A DNA stretch of 64,000 nt, from positions 1,838,527-1,902,526 of the forward strand of contig NZ_KB900539.1 of the NCBI RefSeq assembly GCF_000378945.1, written 5' to 3'. The DNA comes from Methyloversatilis universalis EHg5 (lineage in GTDB: Bacteria > Pseudomonadota > Gammaproteobacteria > Burkholderiales > Rhodocyclaceae). Position numbers and translations under genes: made by a program. Below the pieces are notes generated by a model. The model made no database searches and was not told the DNA's origin. It worked only from the letters and a program-made list of their open reading frames with translations. Within the stretch, counting starts at the first letter, position 1. Each line of letters begins with the position of its first letter. This document shows, one piece after another, positions 1-8,514 of the stretch.

Positions 1-508
1 CCCGTGCGGCCAGCTTTGCGGCGCCGCCCAGCGCCGGCAGATCGATCAGGAAGCGGAAACCCACGATATGGCCGCCGGCCTGTGTCACCAGTTCGCCGGT
101 GGCCAGTGCGGTGCCGCCGGTGGCGATCAGATCATCCACCACCAGGATGCGGGCGCCTGGCCGCAGCGCGCCGCGGTGAATTTCCAGCCTGTCCTCGCCG
201 TATTCCAGCGCGTACGAAACGCCCAGCGTCGGGCCCGGCAGCTTGCCCGGCTTGCGTACCGGCACCACGCCGCAGTGCAGCCGGTGGGCCAGTCCGCCGG
301 CCAGCAGAAAGCCGCGTGCCTCGACCGCGACCACCGCGTCGATGTCGCCGGGCGCCAGACCTTCCGCCATCGCGTCCAGCGCCCGTGTCAGTCCGTCGGC
401 GTCGGCCAGCAGCGGCGTGATGTCGCGGAACTGTATGCCCGGTTCCGGAAAGTCGGGAATGGTGCGGATCAGCGCCTGCAGTCGGGCGATGTCGGTGGCT
501 GATGTCAT
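1..508 (-). CDS. apt: Adenine phosphoribosyltransferase (C-terminus cut by window edge)
   Basis: Apt converts adenine and PRPP to AMP and pyrophosphate in cytoplasmic purine salvage. The reading frame runs from the ATG at 508 to the left edge without a stop, giving 169 residues; the family is about 170-180 long, so only the last few residues are missing. Near the N-terminus PDFPEPGIQFRDITPLL is the classic Apt opening, and VVDDLIATGGTA is the PRPP-binding loop. The start codon overlaps the stop of the upstream peptidase gene by four bases (ATGA), so the two are probably translated together. Confidence 0.95.
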   Translation of the reverse strand, partial: MTSATDIARLQALIRTIPDFPEPGIQFRDITPLLADADGLTRALDAMAEGLAPGDIDAVVAVEARGFLLAGGLAHRLHCGVVPVRKPGKLPGPTLGVSYALEYGEDRLEIHRGALRPGARILVVDDLIATGGTALATGELVTQAGGHIVGFRFLIDLPALGGAAKLAAR

Positions 509-1575
509 GGCGTATCCGTGTGAGGGGGCAGGTTGAGGCGGGCGCGCCTTTCGTCCTTCGGCAGCGCAGCCAGCGCGCGCAGGGTGGCCCAGGCCGCCGG
601 CAGATCGGGCGAACTGTCGATCAGTCGCGTGAAGGCGGGCCGGGCGGCGGTGTACAGGCCGACCGAGGCCAGCGTGGCGTTGTTGATGTCCTGCGCGAAC
701 CAGCGATCGTAGCCGCGGAAACCGGCCCACCGGCTGTCGCGGACGAGGATGTATTCGCGCCCGAGTGCTGCCAGCAGATCGGCCTTGCCACGGCGCTTCG
801 CTTCGTCGTCCTGATCGCCCGCATAGAGATCGCCCAGTGCTCCGCGGTAGCGGGTGACCAGTTCGGCGAAATCCTGTCGCATCGCCTGCGCGCGATCGAA
901 AGCCGGGCGCAGCGCCGCCTTGCCCGGACGGGCCAGCCAGCGGCGCACGCCTTCCTCTTCCACCGCACTGGCGAAGGATTCGTTGAACTCGGTGTCGTCC
1001 CGCACGTAGAGCAGCTGATGCGCCAGTTCGTGCACGATGAGCCGCACCAGCTCGGTTTCCGGATAGTGGATGAAGGTGTTCAGCAGCGGGTCGTCGAACC
1101 AGCCCAGCGTGGAATAGGCGGGCACGCCGCTCACGTGCACATCCAGCCCCTCGCTGGCGAGTGCGTCCGCGTGCGCACGCGCGTCGGCTTCGGCGAAAAA
1201 GCCGCGGTAGCTCACGCAGCCGGCGACCGGAAAGCAGGACTGGCGCGGTTTGACCGACAGCGGCTCGGTGGCGAACACGTTCCACACCACGAAACGGCGC
1301 TGCAGATCGGCGTAGTAGCGGTAGCTGCCGTTGTCGGGCAGCGCCAGCTCGTGCGAGGCCCAGTCGCGGATTTCACGGGCCAGCGTGAGCCGGTCGCGCA
1401 GCACCGCCTCGGTCTGCGGATCGGCCGCCACCTCGTCCAGCGGTCGGGCTCGGCGCCACAGTTCGAACTGGCCGTTCGCCGCCTGCCAGTAGTAGCCGGG
1501 CGAAAAGCTGCCGGTGCAGCCGGACATCAGGCCGGCTGTTGCGCCGAACAGCAGCGCCGGCAGCAGTGACCGCAT
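505..1575 (-). CDS. Putative zinc aminopeptidase lipoprotein (PF10023 family)
   Basis: A 356-residue protein beginning with a lipoprotein signal (LMSGC lipobox), so it is probably anchored in the envelope facing the periplasm. The centre carries the zinc-metallopeptidase motif HELAHQ followed by a downstream ESFAS glutamate region, which matches the putative aminopeptidase family PF10023. The start at 1575 was chosen because it places the hydrophobic signal at the N-terminus; upstream in-frame starts add an Arg-rich stretch without signal character. It lies 10 bases after the PabB-PabC gene and overlaps apt by four bases. The substrate is unknown. Confidence 0.8.
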   Translation of the reverse strand: MRSLLPALLFGATAGLMSGCTGSFSPGYYWQAANGQFELWRRARPLDEVAADPQTEAVLRDRLTLAREIRDWASHELALPDNGSYRYYADLQRRFVVWNVFATEPLSVKPRQSCFPVAGCVSYRGFFAEADARAHADALASEGLDVHVSGVPAYSTLGWFDDPLLNTFIHYPETELVRLIVHELAHQLLYVRDDTEFNESFASAVEEEGVRRWLARPGKAALRPAFDRAQAMRQDFAELVTRYRGALGDLYAGDQDDEAKRRGKADLLAALGREYILVRDSRWAGFRGYDRWFAQDINNATLASVGLYTAARPAFTRLIDSSPDLPAAWATLRALAALPKDERRARLNLPPHTDTP

Positions 1576-1585
1576 CCTGCGCGGC

Positions 1586-3388
1586 TCAGCCCTGTTCGCG
1601 GTCGCCCGCGTACGGATCTGCATAGGCCGGTACCGGCATCGGCGCGGACTGCAGCGGCCGGGTGTCCAGCTGCACCGGAATCCAGCCGCGCACGCTGTTG
1701 ATGAACCACAGCGCCTGCGCGCGCGCAAGATCGTCACGGGTGAGCACCCGTTCGATCAGTTCGCCACGCTCGACCAGTTCGCGGCGCAGCGTGCCGTCGA
1801 GCAGGCCGGACGACACCGGCGGCGTCAGCCGCTGGCCGTCGATGTCGAGCACCAGATTGCCGCGGGTGAATTCGGTCAGTTCGCCGGCATCGTTCCACAG
1901 CAGCACGTCGAAGGCGGTGCCCGACACACGCGACAGATGGGCGTCATACAGCGAGCGCCGGGTGGTCTTGTGATAGAGGAAAGGTTCGGCGCGCGACACC
2001 GGTACTTCGGCCAGCCGCACCTTGCGCGGGCTGGCGTCGGGTGCGTCAGCCGCACTGGCGTCGACGCGCAGCGTGCCGTCGGGTGCGCACAGCAGGCGTA
2101 CCCGCCAGCGGCCTTGCGGGTGGGTCTGCGCATGGCGGGCCAGTTCGCCCGCTGCGTCCTGAGGCGGCGTGAAGCCGAAGTGCGCGACTGACGACGCGAG
2201 CCGCGCCAGATGGCGCTCCAGCAGGTCGTAGCGGCCGTCGACCAGCAGCAGTGTTTCCAGCAGTTCGAAGCCGGCGGCCGCGCGGGCGAGGAAGCGGCTC
2301 TTGGTCTGCACTTCGGCGTATTCGTCCGCGGCCACCGAATCCCAGGTGATGCCGCCACCCAGTCCGCATTCCATGCGGCCGGCCGCCACGTCCAGCGTCA
2401 CCGTGCGGATGGCCACGTTGAACCGCGCGGCGCCGCCCGGCGCGACGTGGCCGATGGCGCCGCAATAGACCGAACGCGCCGACGTTTCGAGCTCGGCGAT
2501 GATGTCCATGGACTTGAGCTTGGGCGCACCGGTGATCGAACCGCAGGGGAAGAGGGCGGTGAATACGTCGTCCAGGGTCACGTCCGGCCGGGTACGGGCG
2601 GTGATGGTGGAGGTCATCTGCAGCACGGTCGGGTAGTTCTCGATCGAGAACAGGTGCGGCACCTGTACGCCGCCCGGCATGGACAGGCGCGACAGGTCGT
2701 TGCGCAGCAGGTCCACGATCATCAGGTTCTCGGCGCGGTTCTTTTCCGAGTCGCGCAGCCAGCGCGCCAATTCAGCGTCCTCTTCTGGCAGCTGGCCGCG
2801 ACGGGCGGTGCCTTTCATCGGTCGCGTCGTGAGCAGGCCGTTCTCCCAGGAGAAGAACAGTTCGGGCGACGCGGACAGGATGCGGTGGCTGCCGATGTCG
2901 GCATAGGCACAGAAATCCGCCTGCTGCGCCAGTCGCAGATTTTCGTAGAAGGCGCGCGCGTCGCCGCTGAAGCCGGCATGGGCGCGCACGGTGTAATTCA
3001 TCTGGTAGGCGTCGCCGCGGCGTATTGCGGCGTGAATCGCGTCGATGGCCTGCGCGTAGTCCTCGGGCGTGGTGTCCAGCGCCCACGGCGACAGCGCATG
3101 CGGGCCGGGCGCGGCGGGCGGCGTATCGAGCGGCGCCTCGTGCAGGCCGAACCACACCAGGGGCACAGCACAGCCTTCGCGTACGCGCGCGGCGCGGTCG
3201 AAGGCCGGTGCGGCTTCATAGGCGACGAAGCCGACCGCATGCAGACCGCTGGCCGAGGCTTCGGCGACCCGGCGCAACGCCGGTCGCACCTGATCAAGCG
3301 TGTCGGCCCGCACGATTTCGATCGGGTCACCGAACACCAGTCTCCGAGGCAGGCGTTCAGGGGTGGAGAAATCCAGTATGAAAGTCAT
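1586..3388 (-). CDS. pabB: Bifunctional aminodeoxychorismate synthase I / aminodeoxychorismate lyase (PabB-PabC fusion)
   Basis: A 600-residue fusion for p-aminobenzoate synthesis in the folate pathway. Residues about 1-360 are the chorismate-utilising PabB domain, with the signature GSITGAPKLKSMDIIAELE and MKGTARRG. Residues about 375-590 are a PLP-dependent class IV aminotransferase-fold lyase (PabC), with YHKTTRRSLYD supplying the likely PLP lysine and ELTEFTRGNLVLDIDG the conserved binding segment. PabB makes 4-amino-4-deoxychorismate from chorismate and PabC cleaves it to p-aminobenzoate and pyruvate. The glutaminase PabA is not in the window. It heads a minus-strand run into the lipoprotein peptidase and apt. 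Confidence 0.93.
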   Translation of the reverse strand: MTFILDFSTPERLPRRLVFGDPIEIVRADTLDQVRPALRRVAEASASGLHAVGFVAYEAAPAFDRAARVREGCAVPLVWFGLHEAPLDTPPAAPGPHALSPWALDTTPEDYAQAIDAIHAAIRRGDAYQMNYTVRAHAGFSGDARAFYENLRLAQQADFCAYADIGSHRILSASPELFFSWENGLLTTRPMKGTARRGQLPEEDAELARWLRDSEKNRAENLMIVDLLRNDLSRLSMPGGVQVPHLFSIENYPTVLQMTSTITARTRPDVTLDDVFTALFPCGSITGAPKLKSMDIIAELETSARSVYCGAIGHVAPGGAARFNVAIRTVTLDVAAGRMECGLGGGITWDSVAADEYAEVQTKSRFLARAAAGFELLETLLLVDGRYDLLERHLARLASSVAHFGFTPPQDAAGELARHAQTHPQGRWRVRLLCAPDGTLRVDASAADAPDASPRKVRLAEVPVSRAEPFLYHKTTRRSLYDAHLSRVSGTAFDVLLWNDAGELTEFTRGNLVLDIDGQRLTPPVSSGLLDGTLRRELVERGELIERVLTRDDLARAQALWFINSVRGWIPVQLDTRPLQSAPMPVPAYADPYAGDREQG

Positions 3389-3435
3389 GTGTGTGCATCG
3401 ACCGTGTTACCGGTCGTTCAGGCAGTCGGGCGTGT

Positions 3436-3747
3436 TCAGACTACGTGGGGCGCGATGTAGAGCGCGATCACCCGCCGTCCGAGCAGCGTGACCGAACCGT
3501 TGCGCCGGTTGTTCCCGGTGTCGCTGTATTCAAATCCGTAGGTCCGCTTGATGCGGACCTGACCGTCGTCGTCGCGCGCCAGCCAGGTCGAACGTATGGC
3601 CACCGTGTCGTCCAGCAGCTGGGTGCCTTCGGCGCTGCAGGCGGCACGACTGGCTTCCATTCCGGCTTCGCGCGCATTCAGGCTGTCGAGCCAGAACCAC
3701 ACCAGGGCCGCGATCAGCAGCAGTGACACGATCTCGAACGTGGGCAT
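3436..3747 (-). CDS. DUF3301 family small membrane protein
   Basis: A 103-residue protein with one N-terminal hydrophobic segment (EIVSLLLIAALVWFWLDSL), followed by a polar domain with RIKRTYGFEYSDTGNNRR and a C-terminal VIALYI segment. These features fit DUF3301, a small family found in beta- and gammaproteobacteria with no known role. The start at 3747 follows the stop of the MazG-like gene by one base, so the pair is likely cotranscribed. Confidence 0.75.
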   Translation of the reverse strand: MPTFEIVSLLLIAALVWFWLDSLNAREAGMEASRAACSAEGTQLLDDTVAIRSTWLARDDDGQVRIKRTYGFEYSDTGNNRRNGSVTLLGRRVIALYIAPHVV

Positions 3748-3748
3748 G

Positions 3749-4084
3749 TCAGCCCTCCGCCGGCAGCGCGGGTTGCCGGGCGACATAACGGTCAACCTTG
3801 CGGCCGACGCTCTCCGCCAGCTGTGCGGCCAGGGTTTCCGGCGTGCGCTCGGGGTGCAGGCGGGTGAGCAGCAGCAGCAGGCACAGCAGCACGTCGGCCG
3901 CTTCATCCAGCGTGGCGCCTTCCGGCAGCGTCTTGTGCGGCTTGTAGCCGCGCTCGACCAGCACCGCCTCGGCCAGTTCGCCCGACTCCTCGGTGAGCTT
4001 GCACAGCAGCATCAGCGGGTCCATGCGCTCATGACGGGAAAAAATCCTGAGTGCTTCGGCGAAGGCGTCGGGCGGGCAGTGCAT
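3749..4084 (-). CDS. MazG-like nucleotide pyrophosphohydrolase family protein
   Basis: A 111-residue all-alpha protein with the MazG-like pattern: KLTEESGELAEAVL provides the acidic EExxE metal-binding helix and TLDEAADVLLCLLLLL the second helix with the conserved ExxD spacing. Members hydrolyse nucleoside triphosphates to monophosphates and pyrophosphate and may act in nucleotide-pool cleaning; the substrate is not predictable here. It is the first gene of a short minus-strand pair with the DUF3301 gene. A later start at about 4024 is possible but would remove the first 20 residues. Confidence 0.7.
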   Translation of the reverse strand: MHCPPDAFAEALRIFSRHERMDPLMLLCKLTEESGELAEAVLVERGYKPHKTLPEGATLDEAADVLLCLLLLLTRLHPERTPETLAAQLAESVGRKVDRYVARQPALPAEG

Positions 4085-4378
4085 GGTGAGTGACGGGCGA
4101 GGAGGGGGCGATGAGCCGGAATGGCGGCGACGGAAACGTGGTCAGCGGAGGATTCTAGCCTGCGGGGCTTTCCGGCGGTCTTCCGTGCAATCCTTGCCAT
4201 GCAGTTGCGCCGTTGCCGTGGCACTCTCGCGCCACTCGGACGGTGCCTGCCGCGTTACGGAAACATTTCACGCAATCGCGCTGTAACACGCGCCGGATAC
4301 TGTTCAGGGCTCGCCTCTTGGGCTATCGTGCCCAGCTGCCCATACGTCACAAATCCGCAACATTCTCTCGGGGACAAC
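4085..4378. other. Divergent intergenic region upstream of the EPS export genes
   Basis: No gene is supported in these 294 bases between the divergent MazG-like gene and epsD. A GTTAC/GTAAC dyad (CGCGTTAC at 4251-4258 and GTAACACGCG at 4283-4292) could be an operator. A GGGG stretch just before the epsD ATG may be its ribosome-binding site. A perfect sigma-54 -24 element occurs at 4219-4224 but lacks a correct -12 element. Confidence 0.4.
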
Positions 4379-5326
4379 ATGCCACAACTTGCAGGCCGCT
4401 CCATCGCTCTGACCGTCATTGCCGCAGCCATCCTGACTGCGTGCGGCGGAGAGAGCGGCGAAAAGAAGACGGCGACCCAGGTCGCTGCGAAGGTGAACAG
4501 CGGCGAAGTGTCGGTGCATCAGATCAACCAGGTCATGCAGCGCACCAATGTGGCCGACCCCGAACAGGCCAAGGCGGCCTCCCGTCAGGTGCTGGAACGT
4601 CTGATCGACCAGGAGCTGCTGGTGCAGCAGGCGGTGGACAAGAAGCTGGACCGCGATCCGAAGACGCTGCAGGCGATCGAAGCCGCGCGCCGTGAAATCC
4701 TCGCCCGCGCCTATCTCGAACAGGTGTCCGGCGCGGCCATCAAGCCGACCGATACCGAAATCAAGGACTACTACGGCAAGCACCCGGAGCTGTTCTCCGA
4801 GCGCCGCATCTTCAATCTGCGCGAGCTGGCGATCGCCGCCGGCCCGGAATTCCTGCCCAAGCTCGAACAGTTCATGGCGCAGCCGCGCAACCTGCAGCAG
4901 ATCGCCGAGTGGCTGCGCAGCGAGAACGTGCGCTTCACCGCCAACGCGGTGACCAAGCCGGCCGAGCAGCTGCCGCTCGAACTGGTGAAGAACGTGCACC
5001 AGATCAAGGACGGCCAGATCGGCGTGCTGCGGACCAACAGCGGCATCCTGGTGCTCGAGGTGGCTGCCTCGCGCAGCATGCCGGTCGACGAGAATGCGGC
5101 TCGTCCGGTGATCGAGCAGTTCCTGCTGAATCAGCGCAAGGGCGAACTGGCGCAGGGCGAAGTGAAGAAGCTGCGTGAAAGCGCCAAGGTCGAATACATG
5201 GGCGAATTCAGCGCGCCGGCAGCAGCGGCCACCGCTGCGCCAGCCGCCGCCACGGCGGCTCCGGCTGCCGCACCGGCCGATGCCGCGGGCAGCGCGGTCG
5301 ACAAGGGCCTCTCCGGCCTCAAGTGA
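4379..5326 (+). CDS. epsD: EpsD-type peptidyl-prolyl cis-trans isomerase lipoprotein
   Basis: A 315-residue lipoprotein (ILTACGG lipobox near residue 20) of the SurA/PpiC-like EpsD family that accompanies exosortase-B exopolysaccharide clusters. The middle has the SurA-like N-domain (VLERLIDQELLVQQAVDKK) and a parvulin-type C-region (LVKNVHQIKDGQIGVLRTNSGILVLEV). It is predicted to help fold or place outer-membrane export components. The C-terminus is a low-complexity Ala-Pro tail. The ATG at 4379 was chosen over upstream starts because it gives the lipoprotein signal. It leads a plus-strand block with epsE, epsF, epsG and exosortase B. Confidence 0.85.
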   Translation: MPQLAGRSIALTVIAAAILTACGGESGEKKTATQVAAKVNSGEVSVHQINQVMQRTNVADPEQAKAASRQVLERLIDQELLVQQAVDKKLDRDPKTLQAIEAARREILARAYLEQVSGAAIKPTDTEIKDYYGKHPELFSERRIFNLRELAIAAGPEFLPKLEQFMAQPRNLQQIAEWLRSENVRFTANAVTKPAEQLPLELVKNVHQIKDGQIGVLRTNSGILVLEVAASRSMPVDENAARPVIEQFLLNQRKGELAQGEVKKLRESAKVEYMGEFSAPAAAATAAPAAATAAPAAAPADAAGSAVDKGLSGLK

Positions 5327-5415
5327 ACGCTGCCGGGCAACGATGCCCGGAGGATCACCGCGCGCCGTCCCGGTGCGCGGTGCGAACAGACTGACCAACG
5401 GGAAACCTTCACGAC

Positions 5416-6219
5416 ATGACGAAGTTCGTACGCCAGCTTGTCGCCTTCTGCTTCGGACTGATGATGCTTGCCGGCGCCCAGGCGGCCGACACGCGTGAAT
5501 ACGTGCTGGGCGCGGGCGATATTGTCCGCGTCACCGTATTCCAGAATCCGGACCTCACGGTGGAAACCCGCGTGACCGAGAGCGGTTCCATCACCTATCC
5601 GCTCATCGGCAGTGTTGCGGTCGGCGGTCTCACGCTGCCGGCGTCGGAAAAGCTGATTGCCGACAAGCTGCGCGACGGCGGCTTCGTGCTCAAGCCGCAG
5701 GTGAATGTGCTGCTGCTGCAGATACGCGGCAATCAGGTATCGGTGCTGGGCCAGGTGAATCGTCCCGGCCGCTACCCGATCGAAATCGCCAACACCCGCG
5801 TCAGCGACATGCTGGCCACCGCCGGTGGCGCTACGATCAGCGGTGCCGATCTGGTGACGCTGGTGGGTACCCGCAACGGTCAGCCCTTCCGTACCGAGAT
5901 CGACATTCCGTCGCTGTTCCAGCCGGACGGCGTCAAGGCCGACATTCCGGTGCAGGGCGGCGACATCCTCTACATCCACCGTGCGCCGATGTTCTACATC
6001 TATGGCGAGGTCAACCGTCCGGGCTCCTACCGTCTGGAGCGCGGCATGACCGTGATGCAGGCGCTGGCCCAGGGTGGCGGCGTTACGCTGCGCGGTACCG
6101 AGAAGCGCATCCGCCTGCATCGCCGCAATGCCGCCGGCTCCGTGGAGGCGATCGAGCCCGACATGGCCCAGGCGCTGCAGACGGACGACGTGGTGTACGT
6201 GCGCGAAAGCCTTTTCTGA
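5416..6219 (+). CDS. epsE: Polysaccharide export periplasmic/outer-membrane protein EpsE
   Basis: A 267-residue Wza-like polysaccharide export protein with a cleavable signal peptide (LMMLAGAQA, cut before ADTREY). REYVLGAGDIVRVTVFQNPDL opens the poly-export domain and is followed by SLBB repeats (VSVLGQVNRPGRYPI and FYIYGEVNRPGSYRL). It is expected to form or gate the export pore for exopolysaccharide. No lipobox cysteine is seen, unlike classical Wza. It lies about 90 bases after epsD and 15 bases before epsF, consistent with one operon. Confidence 0.9.
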   Translation: MTKFVRQLVAFCFGLMMLAGAQAADTREYVLGAGDIVRVTVFQNPDLTVETRVTESGSITYPLIGSVAVGGLTLPASEKLIADKLRDGGFVLKPQVNVLLLQIRGNQVSVLGQVNRPGRYPIEIANTRVSDMLATAGGATISGADLVTLVGTRNGQPFRTEIDIPSLFQPDGVKADIPVQGGDILYIHRAPMFYIYGEVNRPGSYRLERGMTVMQALAQGGGVTLRGTEKRIRLHRRNAAGSVEAIEPDMAQALQTDDVVYVRESLF

Positions 6220-6234
6220 TCGGATGACGACCTC

Positions 6235-7623
6235 ATGACGTTCCAGCAATTCCTGCTCATACTTCGCGCGCGCTGGCTGGTCGGCCTGGCAGTGCTTCTG
6301 GTCGTGGTGGCCACCACGGTGGCGGTCAGCCTGGTGCTGCCCAAGCAGTACTCGTCTGCCACCTCGGTGCTGATCGATGTGAAGTCGCCGGACCCCATTC
6401 TCGGCGTCACGCTGCCTGCTCTGGTCACGCCCGGCTATATGGCGACCCAGGTGGACATCGTGACCTCCGACCGTGTAGCCCAGCGGGTCGTGCGCATGCT
6501 CGGTTTCGAGAAAAGTGCGGCGGCGGTCGAACAGTGGCGCGAGGCGACCGAAGGCAAGGGTTCGATGGAAGCCTATTTCGCCGACATGCTGAAGAAGAAG
6601 CTGGACGTGAAGCCGTCGCGTGAATCGAATGTGCTGTCCATCGGTTTCAGCGGCCAGGACCCGGCCTTTTCGGCTGCGGTGGCCAATGCTTTCGCGCAGG
6701 CCTACATCGATACCAACCTTGAACTGAAGATCGAACCGGCCAAGCAGTACGCCAGCTGGTTTGCCGGTCAGTCCAAGGCGCTGCGCGAAGGTCTGGAAAA
6801 GGCGCAGAGCAAGCTGTCCGCCTTCCAGCAGGAGAGCGGCATCGTCGCCACCGACGAGCGTCTGGACATCGAGAACGCCCGTCTGGCCGAACTGTCCAGC
6901 CAGTACACCGCGATCCAGGCCCAGCGCAGCGACAGTTCGTCGCGTCAGGCCCAGGTCGGCCAGTCGCAGATCGAAACCCTGCCCGAAGTGCAGCAGAACT
7001 CGCTCATCATCGGCCTGAAGGCCGACCTCGCTCGCGGCGAGGCGCGTCTGAACGAAATGAGCCAGCGCTACGGTCGCAACCATCCGGAATACCAGCGGGC
7101 ACAGGGCGAAGTCGATACCCAGCGCGCCAAGCTGGATGCCGAAATGAAGAAGGTGGCCAGCACCATCGGCACCTCCAACCGGGTGAACGTGCAGCGCGAA
7201 GCCGAAGTGCGCGCCGCGCTCAACGCACAGAAGAACCGCGTGCTGGAACTGAAGAAACAGCGCGACGATCTGGCCGTGCTGCAGCGTGAAGTGGAAAGCG
7301 CCCAGCGTGCCTATGACGCGGTGGCTCAGCGTTTCACCCAGACCAGTCTGGAAAGCCAGACCACGCAGACCAATATCGTGGTGCTGACGCCGGCAATCGC
7401 TCCGGTCGAACATTCCAGCCCTAACCTGATACTGAACACCCTGGTCGCCATTTTCCTCGGCACCCTGCTGGCAGTCGGTACCGTGCTGCTGCTCGAACTG
7501 CTCGACCAGCGCGTGCGTGGCGACGATGACCTGCAGCAGCTGCTCGGCGTACCGGTGCTCGGCCTGATTTCGTCGGTCAAGTTCAACAAGGGTGCCAAGC
7601 GTGCCCGTGTGGCCACCGCCTGA
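6235..7623 (+). CDS. epsF: Chain-length determinant protein EpsF (Wzz-like)
   Basis: A 462-residue inner-membrane polysaccharide co-polymerase. Transmembrane segments lie near residues 15-35 (WLVGLAVLLVVVATTVAVSL) and about 400-425 (LILNTLVAIFLGTLLAVGTV), enclosing a long periplasmic coiled-coil region rich in Gln, Glu and Arg. A PVEHSSPN proline motif precedes the second segment, as in Wzz proteins. It sets polymer length and partners with the kinase-like EpsG directly downstream, as in bacterial BY-kinase systems. Confidence 0.9.
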   Translation: MTFQQFLLILRARWLVGLAVLLVVVATTVAVSLVLPKQYSSATSVLIDVKSPDPILGVTLPALVTPGYMATQVDIVTSDRVAQRVVRMLGFEKSAAAVEQWREATEGKGSMEAYFADMLKKKLDVKPSRESNVLSIGFSGQDPAFSAAVANAFAQAYIDTNLELKIEPAKQYASWFAGQSKALREGLEKAQSKLSAFQQESGIVATDERLDIENARLAELSSQYTAIQAQRSDSSSRQAQVGQSQIETLPEVQQNSLIIGLKADLARGEARLNEMSQRYGRNHPEYQRAQGEVDTQRAKLDAEMKKVASTIGTSNRVNVQREAEVRAALNAQKNRVLELKKQRDDLAVLQREVESAQRAYDAVAQRFTQTSLESQTTQTNIVVLTPAIAPVEHSSPNLILNTLVAIFLGTLLAVGTVLLLELLDQRVRGDDDLQQLLGVPVLGLISSVKFNKGAKRARVATA

Positions 7624-7633
7624 GGACATACAG

Positions 7634-8497
7634 ATGAACGCCCCCACTTCCATCGATTCCGGATCCGGTCGCGCCATCGGTGCCATCCTCATCGACGCCG
7701 GCCGGCTGACGCCGGATGGCGCGGAGCGCATCCTGCGCGCCCAGCGTGACGGCGGCCTGCGTTTTGGCGACGCTGCCATTTCTCTTGGCCTGCTGAAGGA
7801 ATCGGACATCCAGTTCGCGCTGTCGCGCCAGTTCGACTACCCCTTCCTGCAGCCGGGCGAAAGCACGGTAAGCGACGAAGTGATCGCCGCCTACCGGCCC
7901 TTCACCCGTCAGGTCGAAGAACTGCGCGCACTGCGCAGCCAGCTCATGCTGCGCTGGTTCGATGCCGAATCGGAACGCAAGACGCTGTCCATCGTCAGCC
8001 CGGAGCGCGGCGAAGGTCGCAGCTTCATCGCCGCCAATCTGGCGGTGGTGTTTTCCCAGCTCGGCGAGCGCACGCTGCTGATCGATGCCGACATGCGCAA
8101 TCCCCGCCAGCACGCACTGTTCTCGGTGAGCAACCGGATCGGCCTGTCGGAAACGCTGGCCGGCCGCGGTGGCCCGGAAGCGGTGCAACGGGTGCCGGCG
8201 CTGCTCGACCTGTGTGTGCTGCCAGCCGGCGCGGTGCCGCCGAATCCGCAGGAACTGCTGTCGCGCCCGGCGTTCAGCCAGTTGCTGGCTCAGCTGGCCA
8301 AGGATTTCGACGTCATCCTGATCGATACGCCGGCCGGTGCCGAATACGCCGATGCGCAGACCATTGCGGTGCGTGCCAGCGGCGCGCTGATGGTGGCGCG
8401 CAAGAACGTAAGCCGCGCTTCGCGCCTGCGTCGTCTGGCCGACGAACTGGTGACCGCCAGCGCCACCGTCGTCGGCTCGGTGATGAACGAGCCGTGA
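7634..8497 (+). CDS. epsG: EpsG-type cytoplasmic tyrosine kinase / ATPase of the EPS system
   Basis: A 287-residue BY-kinase-like protein. Residues about 15-80 form an N-terminal GspE-like MshEN segment (GAILIDAGRLTPDGAERIL). The P-loop region is atypical: SPERGEGRSFIAANLAVVFSQ replaces the usual GKS/T with GRS, while Walker A' (TLLIDADMRNPRQH) and Walker B (FDVILIDTPAG) are clear. A tyrosine-rich C-terminal tail is absent. The GRS in the P-loop leaves kinase activity open. It would control EpsF-dependent polymerisation. The ATG at 7634 lies 10 bases after epsF. Confidence 0.85.
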   Translation: MNAPTSIDSGSGRAIGAILIDAGRLTPDGAERILRAQRDGGLRFGDAAISLGLLKESDIQFALSRQFDYPFLQPGESTVSDEVIAAYRPFTRQVEELRALRSQLMLRWFDAESERKTLSIVSPERGEGRSFIAANLAVVFSQLGERTLLIDADMRNPRQHALFSVSNRIGLSETLAGRGGPEAVQRVPALLDLCVLPAGAVPPNPQELLSRPAFSQLLAQLAKDFDVILIDTPAGAEYADAQTIAVRASGALMVARKNVSRASRLRRLADELVTASATVVGSVMNEP

Positions 8498-8514
8498 TGC
8501 AGGCGGTCTGAGCG

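Noticed and set aside
4219-4233. Possible sigma-54 promoter before epsD
   Set aside because: TGGCAC is perfect, but the expected TTGC at the right spacing reads CGCC, so the GC pair of the -12 box is misplaced.
5131-7809. Very long open frame (about 890 residues) antisense to epsD, epsE, epsF and epsG
   Set aside because: It is opposite to four well-supported genes, contains no recognisable domain and has a shadow-like His/Arg/Gln-rich composition produced by high GC content.
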